The position numbers and the translations under genes were made by a program. Shown here piece by piece: positions 52,262-60,251 of a stretch of 64,000 nucleotides of DNA (position 1 is its first letter; the number at the start of each line of letters is the position of its first letter). The notes below the pieces were generated by a model. The model saw only the letters and a program-made list of their open reading frames with translations, did not search any database and was not told the DNA's origin. Origin of the DNA: Bacillota bacterium (lineage in GTDB: Bacteria > Bacillota > Clostridia > Acetivibrionales > JANLFN01); the NCBI GenBank assembly GCA_023421675.1, contig JAEZTC010000009.1, positions 55,874-119,873 of the forward strand. The letters are read 5' to 3'.

Positions 52262-52864
52262 TTACGGTATCCAATATATATCTTCCTTCAAAATCCTGGC
52301 AGGATTGCCTCCCACAAGCACTCCGGGGGGAACATCCTTTGTAACTACACTTCCTGCTGCTACAACAGCACCATCACCTATAGTCACACCTTTTAAAACA
52401 ATTGAATTACACCCTATCCAGACATTGTCCCCTATTTTAACAGGCTCTATAATTTCTGTCTGGCTGTTGAACTTGTGATAGTCCCTGTCCATTATACAAA
52501 CATCCCAGGCAATATTGCTTCCCGAACCTATTTCAACCCTTTTGCCCGCATGTATCTCTGTTCTGTCTCCAATGGAGGTCTCATTTCCTATAAGTATCTC
52601 CGAGAAACACTCATTTCCCCAGGCGCTAAGCTTAACATGCCTGTGAATCTGAACTTTTCGTCCCAAGTCAATCGCGGCATTTCTTTTAAGTACCCTTACA
52701 CCTTTTTCAACACGCAGAAGTTTTCCGCAACTTCTTGTTTTAAATTTAAAAAATATACCTCTTATGAGTTTAATACCTTCCGACATCACTTGGAGCAGGG
52801 AACGTCCGGTTAAGGCCTTCCTGTCCAGCGTAAATTCAGTTTTCTCTTTCAAGCCTGTTTCCAT
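52262..52864 (-). CDS. Hexapeptide-repeat acetyltransferase
   Basis: 200 residues. After a basic N-terminal part (about 1-60) there is a left-handed beta-helix domain (KRNAAIDLGRKVQIHRHVKLS; IGNETSIGDRTEIHAGKRVEIGSGSNI; VKIGDNVWIGCNSIVLKGVTIGDGAVVAAGSVVTKDVPPGVLVGGNPARIL). The probable catalytic histidine is in MDRDYHKF. It differs enough from the other acetyltransferase (50438-49887) to have a distinct acceptor. A CAGGAGG site precedes the ATG, and a TATAAT lies at 52911-52906. It opens the polymer operon, subject to the fold-back element behind it. Confidence 0.88.
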   Translation of the reverse strand: METGLKEKTEFTLDRKALTGRSLLQVMSEGIKLIRGIFFKFKTRSCGKLLRVEKGVRVLKRNAAIDLGRKVQIHRHVKLSAWGNECFSEILIGNETSIGDRTEIHAGKRVEIGSGSNIAWDVCIMDRDYHKFNSQTEIIEPVKIGDNVWIGCNSIVLKGVTIGDGAVVAAGSVVTKDVPPGVLVGGNPARILKEDIYWIP

Positions 52865-52951
52865 TAGTCCCGCCTCCTGTCTTTTTTATCAATTATGCTG
52901 TACTGATTATACCATTAGATTTTTAATTATGCCATAAGGATAAAATTAATT

Positions 52952-53024
52952 GAGGCTGTGCTTTTGGCACAGCCTCTATATATACATACGGGCATTTTAT
53001 AACAGAGGGGTAGACATTGCCCGT
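52952..53024. other. Two adjacent hairpins in a gene-free stretch
   Basis: GAGGCTGTGC/GCACAGCCTC (52952-52976) is a perfect ten-base stem with a five-base loop. ACGGGCA/TGCCCGT (52988-53023) closes a longer loop and is followed on the plus strand by TTGCTTTTTTA. The pair could be a small plus-strand RNA with a terminator, or terminators left from a lost gene. Nothing else is seen between 52865 and 53177. Confidence 0.35.
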
Positions 53025-53177
53025 TTGCTTTTTTAATTTAATTATTCTTGTAATAAATATAGCTCAAATTTGTTTAAAAATTATATCTAAATTATTAATA
53101 ATTTGTGAACTTTTATAGATGTTATTAATCCTCATAAATCAGGCTTTTCTTTACTTGTTACTGTTGTTTTGATATGA

Positions 53178-53191
53178 TTGTATCGATACAA
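53178..53191. promoter_or_regulatory. Palindromic operator upstream of the MocR-type regulator
   Basis: TTGTATCGATACAA is a perfect 14-base palindrome ending 22 bases before the ATG of the GntR/MocR gene. Its position in the leader fits autoregulation by the regulator's winged helix. It resembles GntR-type dyads but was not matched to a known site. Confidence 0.6.
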
Positions 53192-53213
53192 TTTTTGGAT
53201 AAGGCGGAATACT

Positions 53214-54716
53214 ATGCTTGAAATATTTAATTCAATTATATTGGACAAAAACATAAAAACTCCATTATATGTTCAGCTACAGGGAAAGCTTCAGCAACTG
53301 ATAACCGAAGGTATACTGACACCGGGTTTAAGGCTTCCTTCTGTCCGTGAACTGTCAAAAAGCCTTGCTATAAATCAGATAACGGTCGTTTCTGCATACA
53401 GGCGGCTTGAAGAACTAGGTTTGTGCTATTCCAAGCCAGGTAGCGGTATATATGTTGAAAGCACTATTCCAAAAGTGGAAATTATAAAATCCCCCGGTGC
53501 AGAAATGATAACCGATGAATTATATATAAATGAAGATATTGCAATAATAAACGATGGTCAGGTCAAGGTTGACGAGAATACAATCAATTTCGCCAGTGCC
53601 ACACCTGCCTCGGATTTGTTTCCGGTAGATGATTTCAAGACCGCTCTCGATGAAGTTCTGGAAAGGGATAAGGGAAACGCCTTTGCTTATCAGGAGAGCC
53701 AAGGCTACATGCCTTTGCTTGAATGTATTTTTGATATTGTAAAAAACCAGATACGCTGCGAAAATACTGAAAGCATACAGGTTATATCAGGAGCACAGCA
53801 GGGAATAGATATTATATCTAAAGCCTTGTTAAAACAGGGTGATTGTGTTATTGCCGAAAGTCCCACATATAAAGGTGCTGTGGCTGTATTCAAGTCAAGG
53901 GGTGCGGAAGTAATAGACATTGCAATGGAAGACGGCGGCCCCAGTATGAATATAATGGAATATCAGCTTAAGAAGTACAGACCCAGGTTGATTTACAGCA
54001 TTCCTTCATTTCAGAACCCTACCGGATTTTCATACACTAATGAAAATAGGAAAAAATTGCTTGAGCTTGCAGAAAAATATAACACATATGTTATAGAGGA
54101 TGGGTATGTAAGCGACCTCGACTTTGAGAACAGGAATCTTAGCCCTCTTAAACAGCTGGACAAAAACGACAGGGTAATTTATATCAAAAGCTTTTCAAAG
54201 ATATTTATGCCGGGCTTGAGGCTTGGGTTTATGGTTGTGCCTTATACGCTAAAGAACAATATACTTGAAGCAAAGCATACCACCGATATATCCACTTCCG
54301 GGCTTATTCAGCGTGCCTTTGATGTTTATATAAGAAAGGGCTTCTGGAATAGGCACATGGACTTTATGTATAACACTTATAAACAGCGCTATATGGATCT
54401 GGTTAAGTGTCTTGACAGCAATCTTCCAAAGGGAATAACCTATACCAGACCCGGTGGCGGTCTTAATGTATGGCTTAACCTTCCTTACGGATTTCCGGTT
54501 AATACACTGCTGCTGCAGTCGGCAGCCCAAGGCGTGGTTTTCGCACCAGGAAGAATATTCTACGGCTCCAATTCAACACAAAAATCAAATAACATACGTT
54601 TGAGCTTTGCGGCAGTGGACAATCAGCAGATAAGTACAGGAATCGAAACATTATGCAGTATTGCAGGTAAACTAAGCAGTGATCAAAAACCTTATACAAG
54701 CATGCCTATTCTTTAA
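53214..54716 (+). CDS. MocR-type regulator: GntR winged helix fused to an aminotransferase-like domain
   Basis: 500 residues. The N-terminal GntR winged helix (PLYVQLQGKLQQLITEGILTPGLRLPSVRELSKSLAINQITVVSAYRRLEELG) is followed by a class I aminotransferase-fold domain (about 130-490) with the PLP lysine in IKSFSKIFMPGLRLGFMV. MocR proteins sense PLP or amino compounds and activate or repress neighbouring genes (PdxR and GabR are examples). The ATG at 53214 follows AAGGCGG by six bases; a longer frame from 53178 would start inside the operator. No target gene is obvious nearby. Its stop codon overlaps that of the convergent lipoprotein gene. Confidence 0.92.
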   Translation: MLEIFNSIILDKNIKTPLYVQLQGKLQQLITEGILTPGLRLPSVRELSKSLAINQITVVSAYRRLEELGLCYSKPGSGIYVESTIPKVEIIKSPGAEMITDELYINEDIAIINDGQVKVDENTINFASATPASDLFPVDDFKTALDEVLERDKGNAFAYQESQGYMPLLECIFDIVKNQIRCENTESIQVISGAQQGIDIISKALLKQGDCVIAESPTYKGAVAVFKSRGAEVIDIAMEDGGPSMNIMEYQLKKYRPRLIYSIPSFQNPTGFSYTNENRKKLLELAEKYNTYVIEDGYVSDLDFENRNLSPLKQLDKNDRVIYIKSFSKIFMPGLRLGFMVVPYTLKNNILEAKHTTDISTSGLIQRAFDVYIRKGFWNRHMDFMYNTYKQRYMDLVKCLDSNLPKGITYTRPGGGLNVWLNLPYGFPVNTLLLQSAAQGVVFAPGRIFYGSNSTQKSNNIRLSFAAVDNQQISTGIETLCSIAGKLSSDQKPYTSMPIL

Positions 54717-55201
54717 TTCTTAAAAGGGTCTGCTTCATGACCTAACACATTAAGATATACTGAGTTATTGTCTCCGGTTAGGCACCAAAATAAATCTCCG
54801 TTAATGACAAAAAGATGAACATTTTCTGTTAAAATACTTTTTGTTATTGGATAGCTCCTATGCTCAAAAATATTAATAATTTCTTCATATGTAACAGGCA
54901 ATTCCCTTTTATCAACTTTACCATCTTCATAAAATATGACCGCACATTCTTTTCGTGAGTCATTTTTTGCAATAGTTATAAAAGGACTATGAAAATATGG
55001 CATTGCAGCAACTTCTGTCAGTCCCAATTCAGCTAACTTATCCATATATCCGTCAGCTATGTAAAGTTTATCCCCAGCAATGGAGACAGGTATAGTGCTA
55101 TCATTTTGTTTACCAGTCTGCTGTTTATCTCCTGTAGTACCGCATCCGGATAAAGCTATGCAAAAAGCAACTATAATAAAAGAGATTTTAATTTTTAACA
55201 A
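54713..55201 (-). CDS. Small lipoprotein of unknown function
   Basis: 162 residues. A lipoprotein signal ends in LSGC, giving a lipidated Cys near residue 20. A Ser/Thr/Gln-rich linker follows, then a domain of alternating strands and helices (DKLYIADGYMDKLAELGLTEVAAMPYFHSPFITIAKND). No family was recognised. The TTG start follows GAGGTGAT. It lies 14 bases after the DUF4177 gene and is probably co-transcribed with it from the promoter at 55411-55383. Confidence 0.7.
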   Translation of the reverse strand: MLKIKISFIIVAFCIALSGCGTTGDKQQTGKQNDSTIPVSIAGDKLYIADGYMDKLAELGLTEVAAMPYFHSPFITIAKNDSRKECAVIFYEDGKVDKRELPVTYEEIINIFEHRSYPITKSILTENVHLFVINGDLFWCLTGDNNSVYLNVLGHEADPFKN

Positions 55202-55215
55202 ATTATATCACCTCA

Positions 55216-55362
55216 TTAATTCCACTGACGCTTGAAATAATGCCATGACCCCCATACAACCTGTATTAATTCCCAGCCCTGCTGTCCTAATTCATTTAAA
55301 GTTCTTATGGCATTTTCACCGGTTCCTTTTATACGGATTACCTTATACTCAAACTTCTGCAT
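55216..55362 (-). CDS. DUF4177-like small protein (48 residues)
   Basis: An ATG at 55362 follows GGGGGG by about six bases and opens a 48-codon frame ending at 55216. The sequence pattern (QKFEYKVIRIKGTGENAIRTLNELGQQGWELIQVV) is that of DUF4177, a very small beta-alpha-beta protein with the conserved LN.LG..GWEL core. No function is known. It heads a two-gene operon with the lipoprotein. A dyad-overlapped promoter lies 20-50 bases upstream. Confidence 0.8.
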   Translation of the reverse strand: MQKFEYKVIRIKGTGENAIRTLNELGQQGWELIQVVWGSWHYFKRQWN

Positions 55363-55382
55363 TGTTACCCCCCTGAAATACT

Positions 55383-55413
55383 TATATAGTAAGTTTACTA
55401 ATAATTGTAAACT
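55383..55413 (-). promoter_or_regulatory. Promoter with overlapping operator-like dyad
   Basis: TTTACA (55411-55406) and TATATA (55388-55383) lie 17 bases apart. The dyad AGTTTAC/GTAAACT (55392-55398 and 55407-55413, eight-base gap) covers the -35 and spacer, where a repressor would block polymerase. The dyad is of GntR-like type, but no specific regulator is identified. Confidence 0.55.
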
Positions 55414-55436
55414 AATTCAATGATTTTTTCATATTT

Positions 55437-55472
55437 GCAAAAACGAAAGCCCTGATACTTCTGTATCAGGGC
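55437..55472 (-). terminator. hsp20 terminator
   Basis: GCCCTGATAC and GTATCAGGGC form a perfect ten-base stem with a four-base loop followed by a T-rich run, 19 bases after the hsp20 stop codon. Confidence 0.9.
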
Positions 55473-55490
55473 CTAGTGCTATGCGCCTTT

Positions 55491-55943
55491 CTAATTTATC
55501 TCGATTGAACGGCTATTCCTTTTTTCAGTTTCGTTTTTAGGGAGGTTAATTGTAAGAATTCCGTCATTGTATTTTGCTGTAACCGCATCCTGATTTACAT
55601 TTTCTACGGCGAAGCTTCTGCTGTAGGAGCCAAACCTTCTTTCCTTCCTGATGAAACTGTCCCTTTCTTCATTGACTTCTTCGTTTCTTTCAATTGATAC
55701 TGTAAGAACTTCATCTCTTAAATCCAACTTGATATCTTCCTTTTTTGCACCAGGCATTTCAACATCTACAATGTATTCCTTACCTGTGTCACGGATATCA
55801 GCCTTCATTGGATGATCTACCGAGAAGAATGCAGGAAAGATATTGTCATCAAAGAAACTGTCAAAAATACTTCTCATTCCCCAGTCATCTTTTCTTTTTT
55901 CCAATCCATTGTTTTTTCTGTTATATGGTGTAAGTGAAAACAT
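55491..55943 (-). CDS. hsp20: Small heat shock protein, Hsp20/alpha-crystallin family
   Basis: 150 residues. This ATP-independent holdase binds unfolding proteins. The alpha-crystallin domain (about 45-140) contains KADIRDTGKEYIVDVEMPGAKKEDIKLDL, RKERRFGSYSRSFAVE and the dimer-locking NDGILTINLPK; a short tail with an I-x-I-like end (SIEIN) follows. GGAGG precedes the ATG. Its promoter is flanked by two CtsR operators, which ties it to the clpC regulon 34 kb away. Confidence 0.96.
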   Translation of the reverse strand: MFSLTPYNRKNNGLEKRKDDWGMRSIFDSFFDDNIFPAFFSVDHPMKADIRDTGKEYIVDVEMPGAKKEDIKLDLRDEVLTVSIERNEEVNEERDSFIRKERRFGSYSRSFAVENVNQDAVTAKYNDGILTINLPKNETEKRNSRSIEIN

Positions 55944-55973
55944 AGTTCTGCACCTCCGATTTTTTATTTTGTC

Positions 55974-56047
55974 CTTGACTTTCCTTGACCTTAATATAAC
56001 ATAGGTACAATTAGTCTTTCAAAACCCATTTTTGACTTTCCCTGACC
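55974..56047 (-). promoter_or_regulatory. hsp20 promoter flanked by two CtsR operators
   Basis: On the minus strand, box 1 GGTCAGGGAAAGTCAAA (56047-56031) lies just upstream of -35 TTGAAA (56022-56017); after 17 bases comes -10 TTATAT (55999-55994), then box 2 GGTCAAGGAAAGTCAAG (55990-55974) at the start of transcription. Both boxes share the heptad-AA-heptad form of the ctsR operator at 21.7 kb. Confidence 0.85.
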
Positions 56048-56093
56048 TACTTAATCATAAGAATTCAATTAGGCTTAATTATTGGCGTATATC

Positions 56094-57656
56094 TTAATTT
56101 TTCTTAATATTTCTTTTCTTTTTAAATCCAATTAAATTAAGAATTTCTTTTTTATCCATTGCCCCTACAACTACCATAAGACCCAATGCAATCAATACAT
56201 ATCCTATTATTGTAGCAAGAACAGTATAAGCCTCAGGCAGTTTGAAAATAGTAAAGAAGCTGTATATGTAACGCCCTGTGAAAAACATTATAATGCCTGC
56301 TAACCCTGGTCTTATAATCCAGTTACCTATGTCTACCGCCATACTTGTCGCTTTTATTACAGAGTAAAGATTCATACCGCAGACAAGAATCGTACTGATT
56401 ATAACACCCCACATATACCCCTGTATCCCGTGAAAAGGTACAAAATAGTATACAAAACCTATTCTTATTACCGAACCTATTACTGAGTTTCTTAAGGTAA
56501 CAGCCTGTTTCCCAAGACCATTGAGTACTCCAAGAAGGGTTTGCTGCAAGTATATGAAAATGCATGTAAATGACATTATATAAAGCATTTGGCCAATATT
56601 TTGCTTGCGGTAAAGGAGGTTGCCTATTTCATTTGGGAAGGTCATAAACATGGATGTAAAAATAAATCCTAATATAAATGTGTATTGGATGGACTTTGAT
56701 ATCCTATAATTAACCGATTTAAAATCCTTCAGGGATATTGCCTCAGAAATAGCCGGGACAAGGGTTGTTGCAAGCGATGAAGTCACAAGCGAAGGGAAGA
56801 AAATTAGCGGCATAGCCATTCCTGTCAATCTGCCATACATTTCTATACTTTCGTGGTATACCAGTCCCCCGGCCATAAGCCTTCTTGGTATAAGTATATA
56901 TTCCACTGCCGACATTGCAGAGGTTACAAACCTGTTAAAAGAAACAGGGACTGAAACCTTAAGCATTTCAATAATTATAAAACGTTTTCTTACAAACCCT
57001 TTCTTGGACAGATTCCTTGCCTTGCGCTTTTTATACTTGTAGACAATATAAAGTACAAGCATGTTGGCAATCTCTCCAAGTGCCATTCCAATAGTTGCAA
57101 GCGCACATGCGTATTCCAGACCAAGTTTGAGGAAAAAAGAGGCGGCCCCTATTACAAGCCCTATCCTTACCAACTGCTCCACTATCTGTGATATTGCAGT
57201 AGGAACAACATCCTGCATACCATAAAAATAGCCCTTGTATGCCGATGCTGCCGCTACTGCCGGTATGCATAATATAAGCATAAGCAATGAATAGTGCGTT
57301 CTCGGATCCTTTAATATTTTATTGGCTATGAAATCTATGTTGAAATACATTAACACCGATATGAAAAGACCAACTGCCATAATAACAAAAAAAGCACACT
57401 TTGTAATCCTATGAATATTGATATGATGGCCTTTTGCCAGTTCAGAGGCAACCATACGTGATACTGCAATTGAAATTCCGGAAGTCAATGTAAGAACAAT
57501 TAAGGTATAAACAGGGGCAATGAGCTGAAAAACACCCATACCTTCAGCCCCAATGAGGTTAGATAAATAAATCCTGTAGACAAAGCCAAGGATTCTGACA
57601 ATGAATCCGGCAAACATCAATATTATAGCCCCGCCCACAAAAGACCTTTTAGTCAT
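56094..57656 (-). CDS. spoVB: Stage V sporulation protein B-like flippase
   Basis: 520 residues with 14 membrane helices of the MOP family. The start KRSFVGGAIILMFAGFIVRILGFVYRIYLSNLIGAEGMGVFQLIAPVYTL is characteristic of SpoVB, required for spore cortex peptidoglycan and thought to flip lipid II. The ATG at 57656 follows GGGGTG; the 32 upstream codons of the open frame have no ribosome binding site and a different character. It follows the surface-protein gene by 85 bases. YabM- or MurJ-like paralogues cannot be excluded. Confidence 0.88.
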   Translation of the reverse strand: MTKRSFVGGAIILMFAGFIVRILGFVYRIYLSNLIGAEGMGVFQLIAPVYTLIVLTLTSGISIAVSRMVASELAKGHHINIHRITKCAFFVIMAVGLFISVLMYFNIDFIANKILKDPRTHYSLLMLILCIPAVAAASAYKGYFYGMQDVVPTAISQIVEQLVRIGLVIGAASFFLKLGLEYACALATIGMALGEIANMLVLYIVYKYKKRKARNLSKKGFVRKRFIIIEMLKVSVPVSFNRFVTSAMSAVEYILIPRRLMAGGLVYHESIEMYGRLTGMAMPLIFFPSLVTSSLATTLVPAISEAISLKDFKSVNYRISKSIQYTFILGFIFTSMFMTFPNEIGNLLYRKQNIGQMLYIMSFTCIFIYLQQTLLGVLNGLGKQAVTLRNSVIGSVIRIGFVYYFVPFHGIQGYMWGVIISTILVCGMNLYSVIKATSMAVDIGNWIIRPGLAGIIMFFTGRYIYSFFTIFKLPEAYTVLATIIGYVLIALGLMVVVGAMDKKEILNLIGFKKKRNIKKN

Positions 57657-57741
57657 TACACACCCCGGCAAATATACTCTGATTATAAATACTAGAGGAC
57701 TTGCCAAGTTATGCCTAAATAATAAGACAATCCTTATTAAC

Positions 57742-59577
57742 CTAAGGTACAATTATGCCGCGAATATTGCAGCTTGGAGCTTCAGTCCATCCCAATACTC
57801 TTGGGTCCTTGCTGAAATCAACAATCCAGCCTTCCTTGGAGGTATATACAATAAATTTTCTATTGGACAGCCATTTCACAGAAACCTGTGCATCTCTGGC
57901 TTTACCGTTAAGGACAATTTTTCTGAGGTTTTTGCCTTCCTTATCAATCAGGTTGACAGCTATGAATCCGTTTTCCATCTGAAGAACGCTGAAAAAAGCT
58001 TTATCAGGAGAGACCTGAATGCAATCTGAATATTCTAAAGTAAAATCCGAGGCAGAACTTTTTTTGGTAAGAAGGCTGCTGCTGCCCAATTTTACTGAAA
58101 CAGTTCCGTTCATATAAACAACGCTGTTTGTTGGATCATCAAAAACGATTATATAAGGACCGTTTTGAGACAGACTGTAAATATATTTAGTGTTTTGAGG
58201 AAGAGGCATTATCCATTTGTCTGAGCCGTTGGTTTCACAAAAAACATTAGTACCGTCAGTATAAAGGATATCGCCAGATACAGTATTACCCAGTCTCCGC
58301 CAATTGCTACCCACTGTGCCCATAAAACTGCCGCTGCCTTCAAAAAGCTCAGAACCGTTTTCAGTCTTCAAAAGTATTTTATTATTGGTTATCCATACAG
58401 CCTGAGTTCCATCACCCATGTACTCTGTATAAGAACCGTCAGATCCTGCTGCATAATAGCCATAGCCATCTTTATAATGAATTACCCTTTTCCCGTCAGG
58501 AGAAAAAATCATATTACCCTTAAGAACAACCCTTCCTCCTCTTTCTATGAAGGTGTAATTACTGTTTTGCTCCTCGTTTGTAAGCGAAACTCTTTTATAA
58601 TAACTGCCGTCCCTGTAATCCGAAAGTAATACGCCGCCATTAATGAGGTTTCCATCCGGGTCGCCGGTTTTAATTCTTGAAAAATAATTGCCGATTTTCT
58701 TTACATAGTCGTTCTCTATATCATAAATATATGAGGTATTCTGATTCATATCTGCCCAATACAGGTATCTCCCGTCTATCGACAGTGTTGCAGCGGGATT
58801 TATATTAACTAAATATGGATTGACCTTTTTGCCTCTACTTACAATGTAAATTTTATCATCTGTTTTGACTATACTTGTATTTCCTTTGGATGAGACATAG
58901 AACTTCTCATTTTGTGAAAAGCTGCCTTTTCTGTCCCAGAATTGTTTTTTGTTGAAAATATCTGAAACTTGTGCAAAACCGCCATTCTGCCTTAAAACCT
59001 GTATTTTGCTCTCATTACCATTTTCATAATCGGTATAATAGTTAACAAAAGCGATGAAATCCTCGCCGTATTCATAGGTTTTAAAGCCTGGAACAGCAGA
59101 AAGAAGGTCTATAGGGACAAATACATGCTGCTTTGAAGGAACAGGGCATGCTGAAAGCATAATTTCCTTTCCGTTATATATGAAGCTTTCTTTATATAGC
59201 TTTATAGTCAGTTTCTTTTTATCAATAACCGTTTCAAAGATATCATCAGAACTGAAATAGCTGTACTTAATGCCAAGTAAATCCATAATGACATCAAAAG
59301 GAACAAAATATTGATTTTTACCTGCTACAAGAGCACTCGCACCTTTAATACTTTGCCCGTTGAAGAAAAAGCCCGCTTCTTTTGCATTGTCAATGTTTAT
59401 AAGCTTTTTATTCTGATTTGCAGCAACAGACTGCCCGGAAGATTGTCCCTTGATAAGCTGATCCTGCTTGGACAGCATTGTTACCGTAATATTTACAGCA
59501 ATGTAAACAGCTGCAATACAAAGTATTGTAAGCAACGAAACACCTATTATAAGTAACTTGCCACGTAAAAATCTCAT
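57742..59577 (-). CDS. Membrane-anchored protein with copper-amine-oxidase-N-like and propeller-like domains
   Basis: 611 residues. One N-terminal membrane helix (about 7-30) is followed by a Ser/Gln linker. Residues about 60-185 resemble the copper amine oxidase N-terminal domain (FFFNGQSIKGASALVAGKNQYFVPFDVIMDLLGIKYSYF...VFVPIDLLSAVPGF), a common surface domain in Clostridia that does not bind copper. The rest (about 190-611) is made of repeated short beta-strand units (TDDKIYIVSRG, DGRYLYWADMNQNTSYIYD, GKRVIHYKDGYGYYA) that suggest a beta-propeller. The function is unknown. It could be a spore or wall surface protein expressed with spoVB. Confidence 0.75.
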   Translation of the reverse strand: MRFLRGKLLIIGVSLLTILCIAAVYIAVNITVTMLSKQDQLIKGQSSGQSVAANQNKKLINIDNAKEAGFFFNGQSIKGASALVAGKNQYFVPFDVIMDLLGIKYSYFSSDDIFETVIDKKKLTIKLYKESFIYNGKEIMLSACPVPSKQHVFVPIDLLSAVPGFKTYEYGEDFIAFVNYYTDYENGNESKIQVLRQNGGFAQVSDIFNKKQFWDRKGSFSQNEKFYVSSKGNTSIVKTDDKIYIVSRGKKVNPYLVNINPAATLSIDGRYLYWADMNQNTSYIYDIENDYVKKIGNYFSRIKTGDPDGNLINGGVLLSDYRDGSYYKRVSLTNEEQNSNYTFIERGGRVVLKGNMIFSPDGKRVIHYKDGYGYYAAGSDGSYTEYMGDGTQAVWITNNKILLKTENGSELFEGSGSFMGTVGSNWRRLGNTVSGDILYTDGTNVFCETNGSDKWIMPLPQNTKYIYSLSQNGPYIIVFDDPTNSVVYMNGTVSVKLGSSSLLTKKSSASDFTLEYSDCIQVSPDKAFFSVLQMENGFIAVNLIDKEGKNLRKIVLNGKARDAQVSVKWLSNRKFIVYTSKEGWIVDFSKDPRVLGWTEAPSCNIRGIIVP

Positions 59578-59724
59578 TAAAACTATCTCCGTAAAAACGT
59601 CAAAAATGTGTAAATTTCACTTTGATTATACCAGCCGTGTTTAATTCCTGCAAAATCTGCAAAGTAACTAAAACCTGTTCTAAAGTATTTCCATGTTTTA
59701 TGCCATATTTAACCTTATAAGCAT

Positions 59725-60237
59725 TTACCAGTTCAAATCGTTTCTTTTTCTTTCCAGCCTTTGCTGACGCCTTTTTTCAGCTTCAATGTAATCATTCTTT
59801 TCAGTATCTGTCTCAGGCAATAGCGGCGGAACCGAAGCAGGCTTTCCACTGTCATCAAGTGCCACAAAAGTGAGGTAAGCCTTGTTTGTCATTATGACAT
59901 TGCCTGATCTCATATTTTCAGCGTAAGCTTTCACCAGTACCTCCATGGAAGTTTTACCCGTCCAGGTAAGCTTTGCTTTAAGTCTTACAAGTTCACCCAT
60001 TCTTGCGGGATGTCTGAAATCAAGGCTGTCGAGCGCAACCGTAGCTACTATTCTATTTGAATGTCTTGAAGCAGCCATAGCTCCTGCAAGGTCCATCCAA
60101 TGCATAAGTCTTCCGCCCAGAAGATTTCCAAGCAGGTTAGTATCATTGGGAAGTACAAGCTCTGTCATTTCAACTTCGGACTGATATGGTGTCTTTCCCT
60201 GTACACCATTGGTTTGTTCGTTTTCCTTGCTCTGCAC
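59725..60237 (-). CDS. Acyl-CoA thioesterase, hotdog fold
   Basis: 170 residues. The BACH/YciA-type hotdog domain shows LVLPNDTNLLGNLLGGRLMHWMDLAGAMAASRHSNRIVATVALDSLDFRHPARMGELVRLKAKL with the catalytic Asn/Asp region intact. It hydrolyses acyl-CoA, probably medium or long chain. The C-terminus is basic (KRRQQRLERKRNDLNW). The GTG at 60237 lies six bases after GAGGTG; the GTG nine bases earlier overlaps that site. It follows dusB by 14 bases and is probably co-transcribed. Confidence 0.92.
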   Translation of the reverse strand: MQSKENEQTNGVQGKTPYQSEVEMTELVLPNDTNLLGNLLGGRLMHWMDLAGAMAASRHSNRIVATVALDSLDFRHPARMGELVRLKAKLTWTGKTSMEVLVKAYAENMRSGNVIMTNKAYLTFVALDDSGKPASVPPLLPETDTEKNDYIEAEKRRQQRLERKRNDLNW

Positions 60238-60251
60238 AATAAACACCTCTT

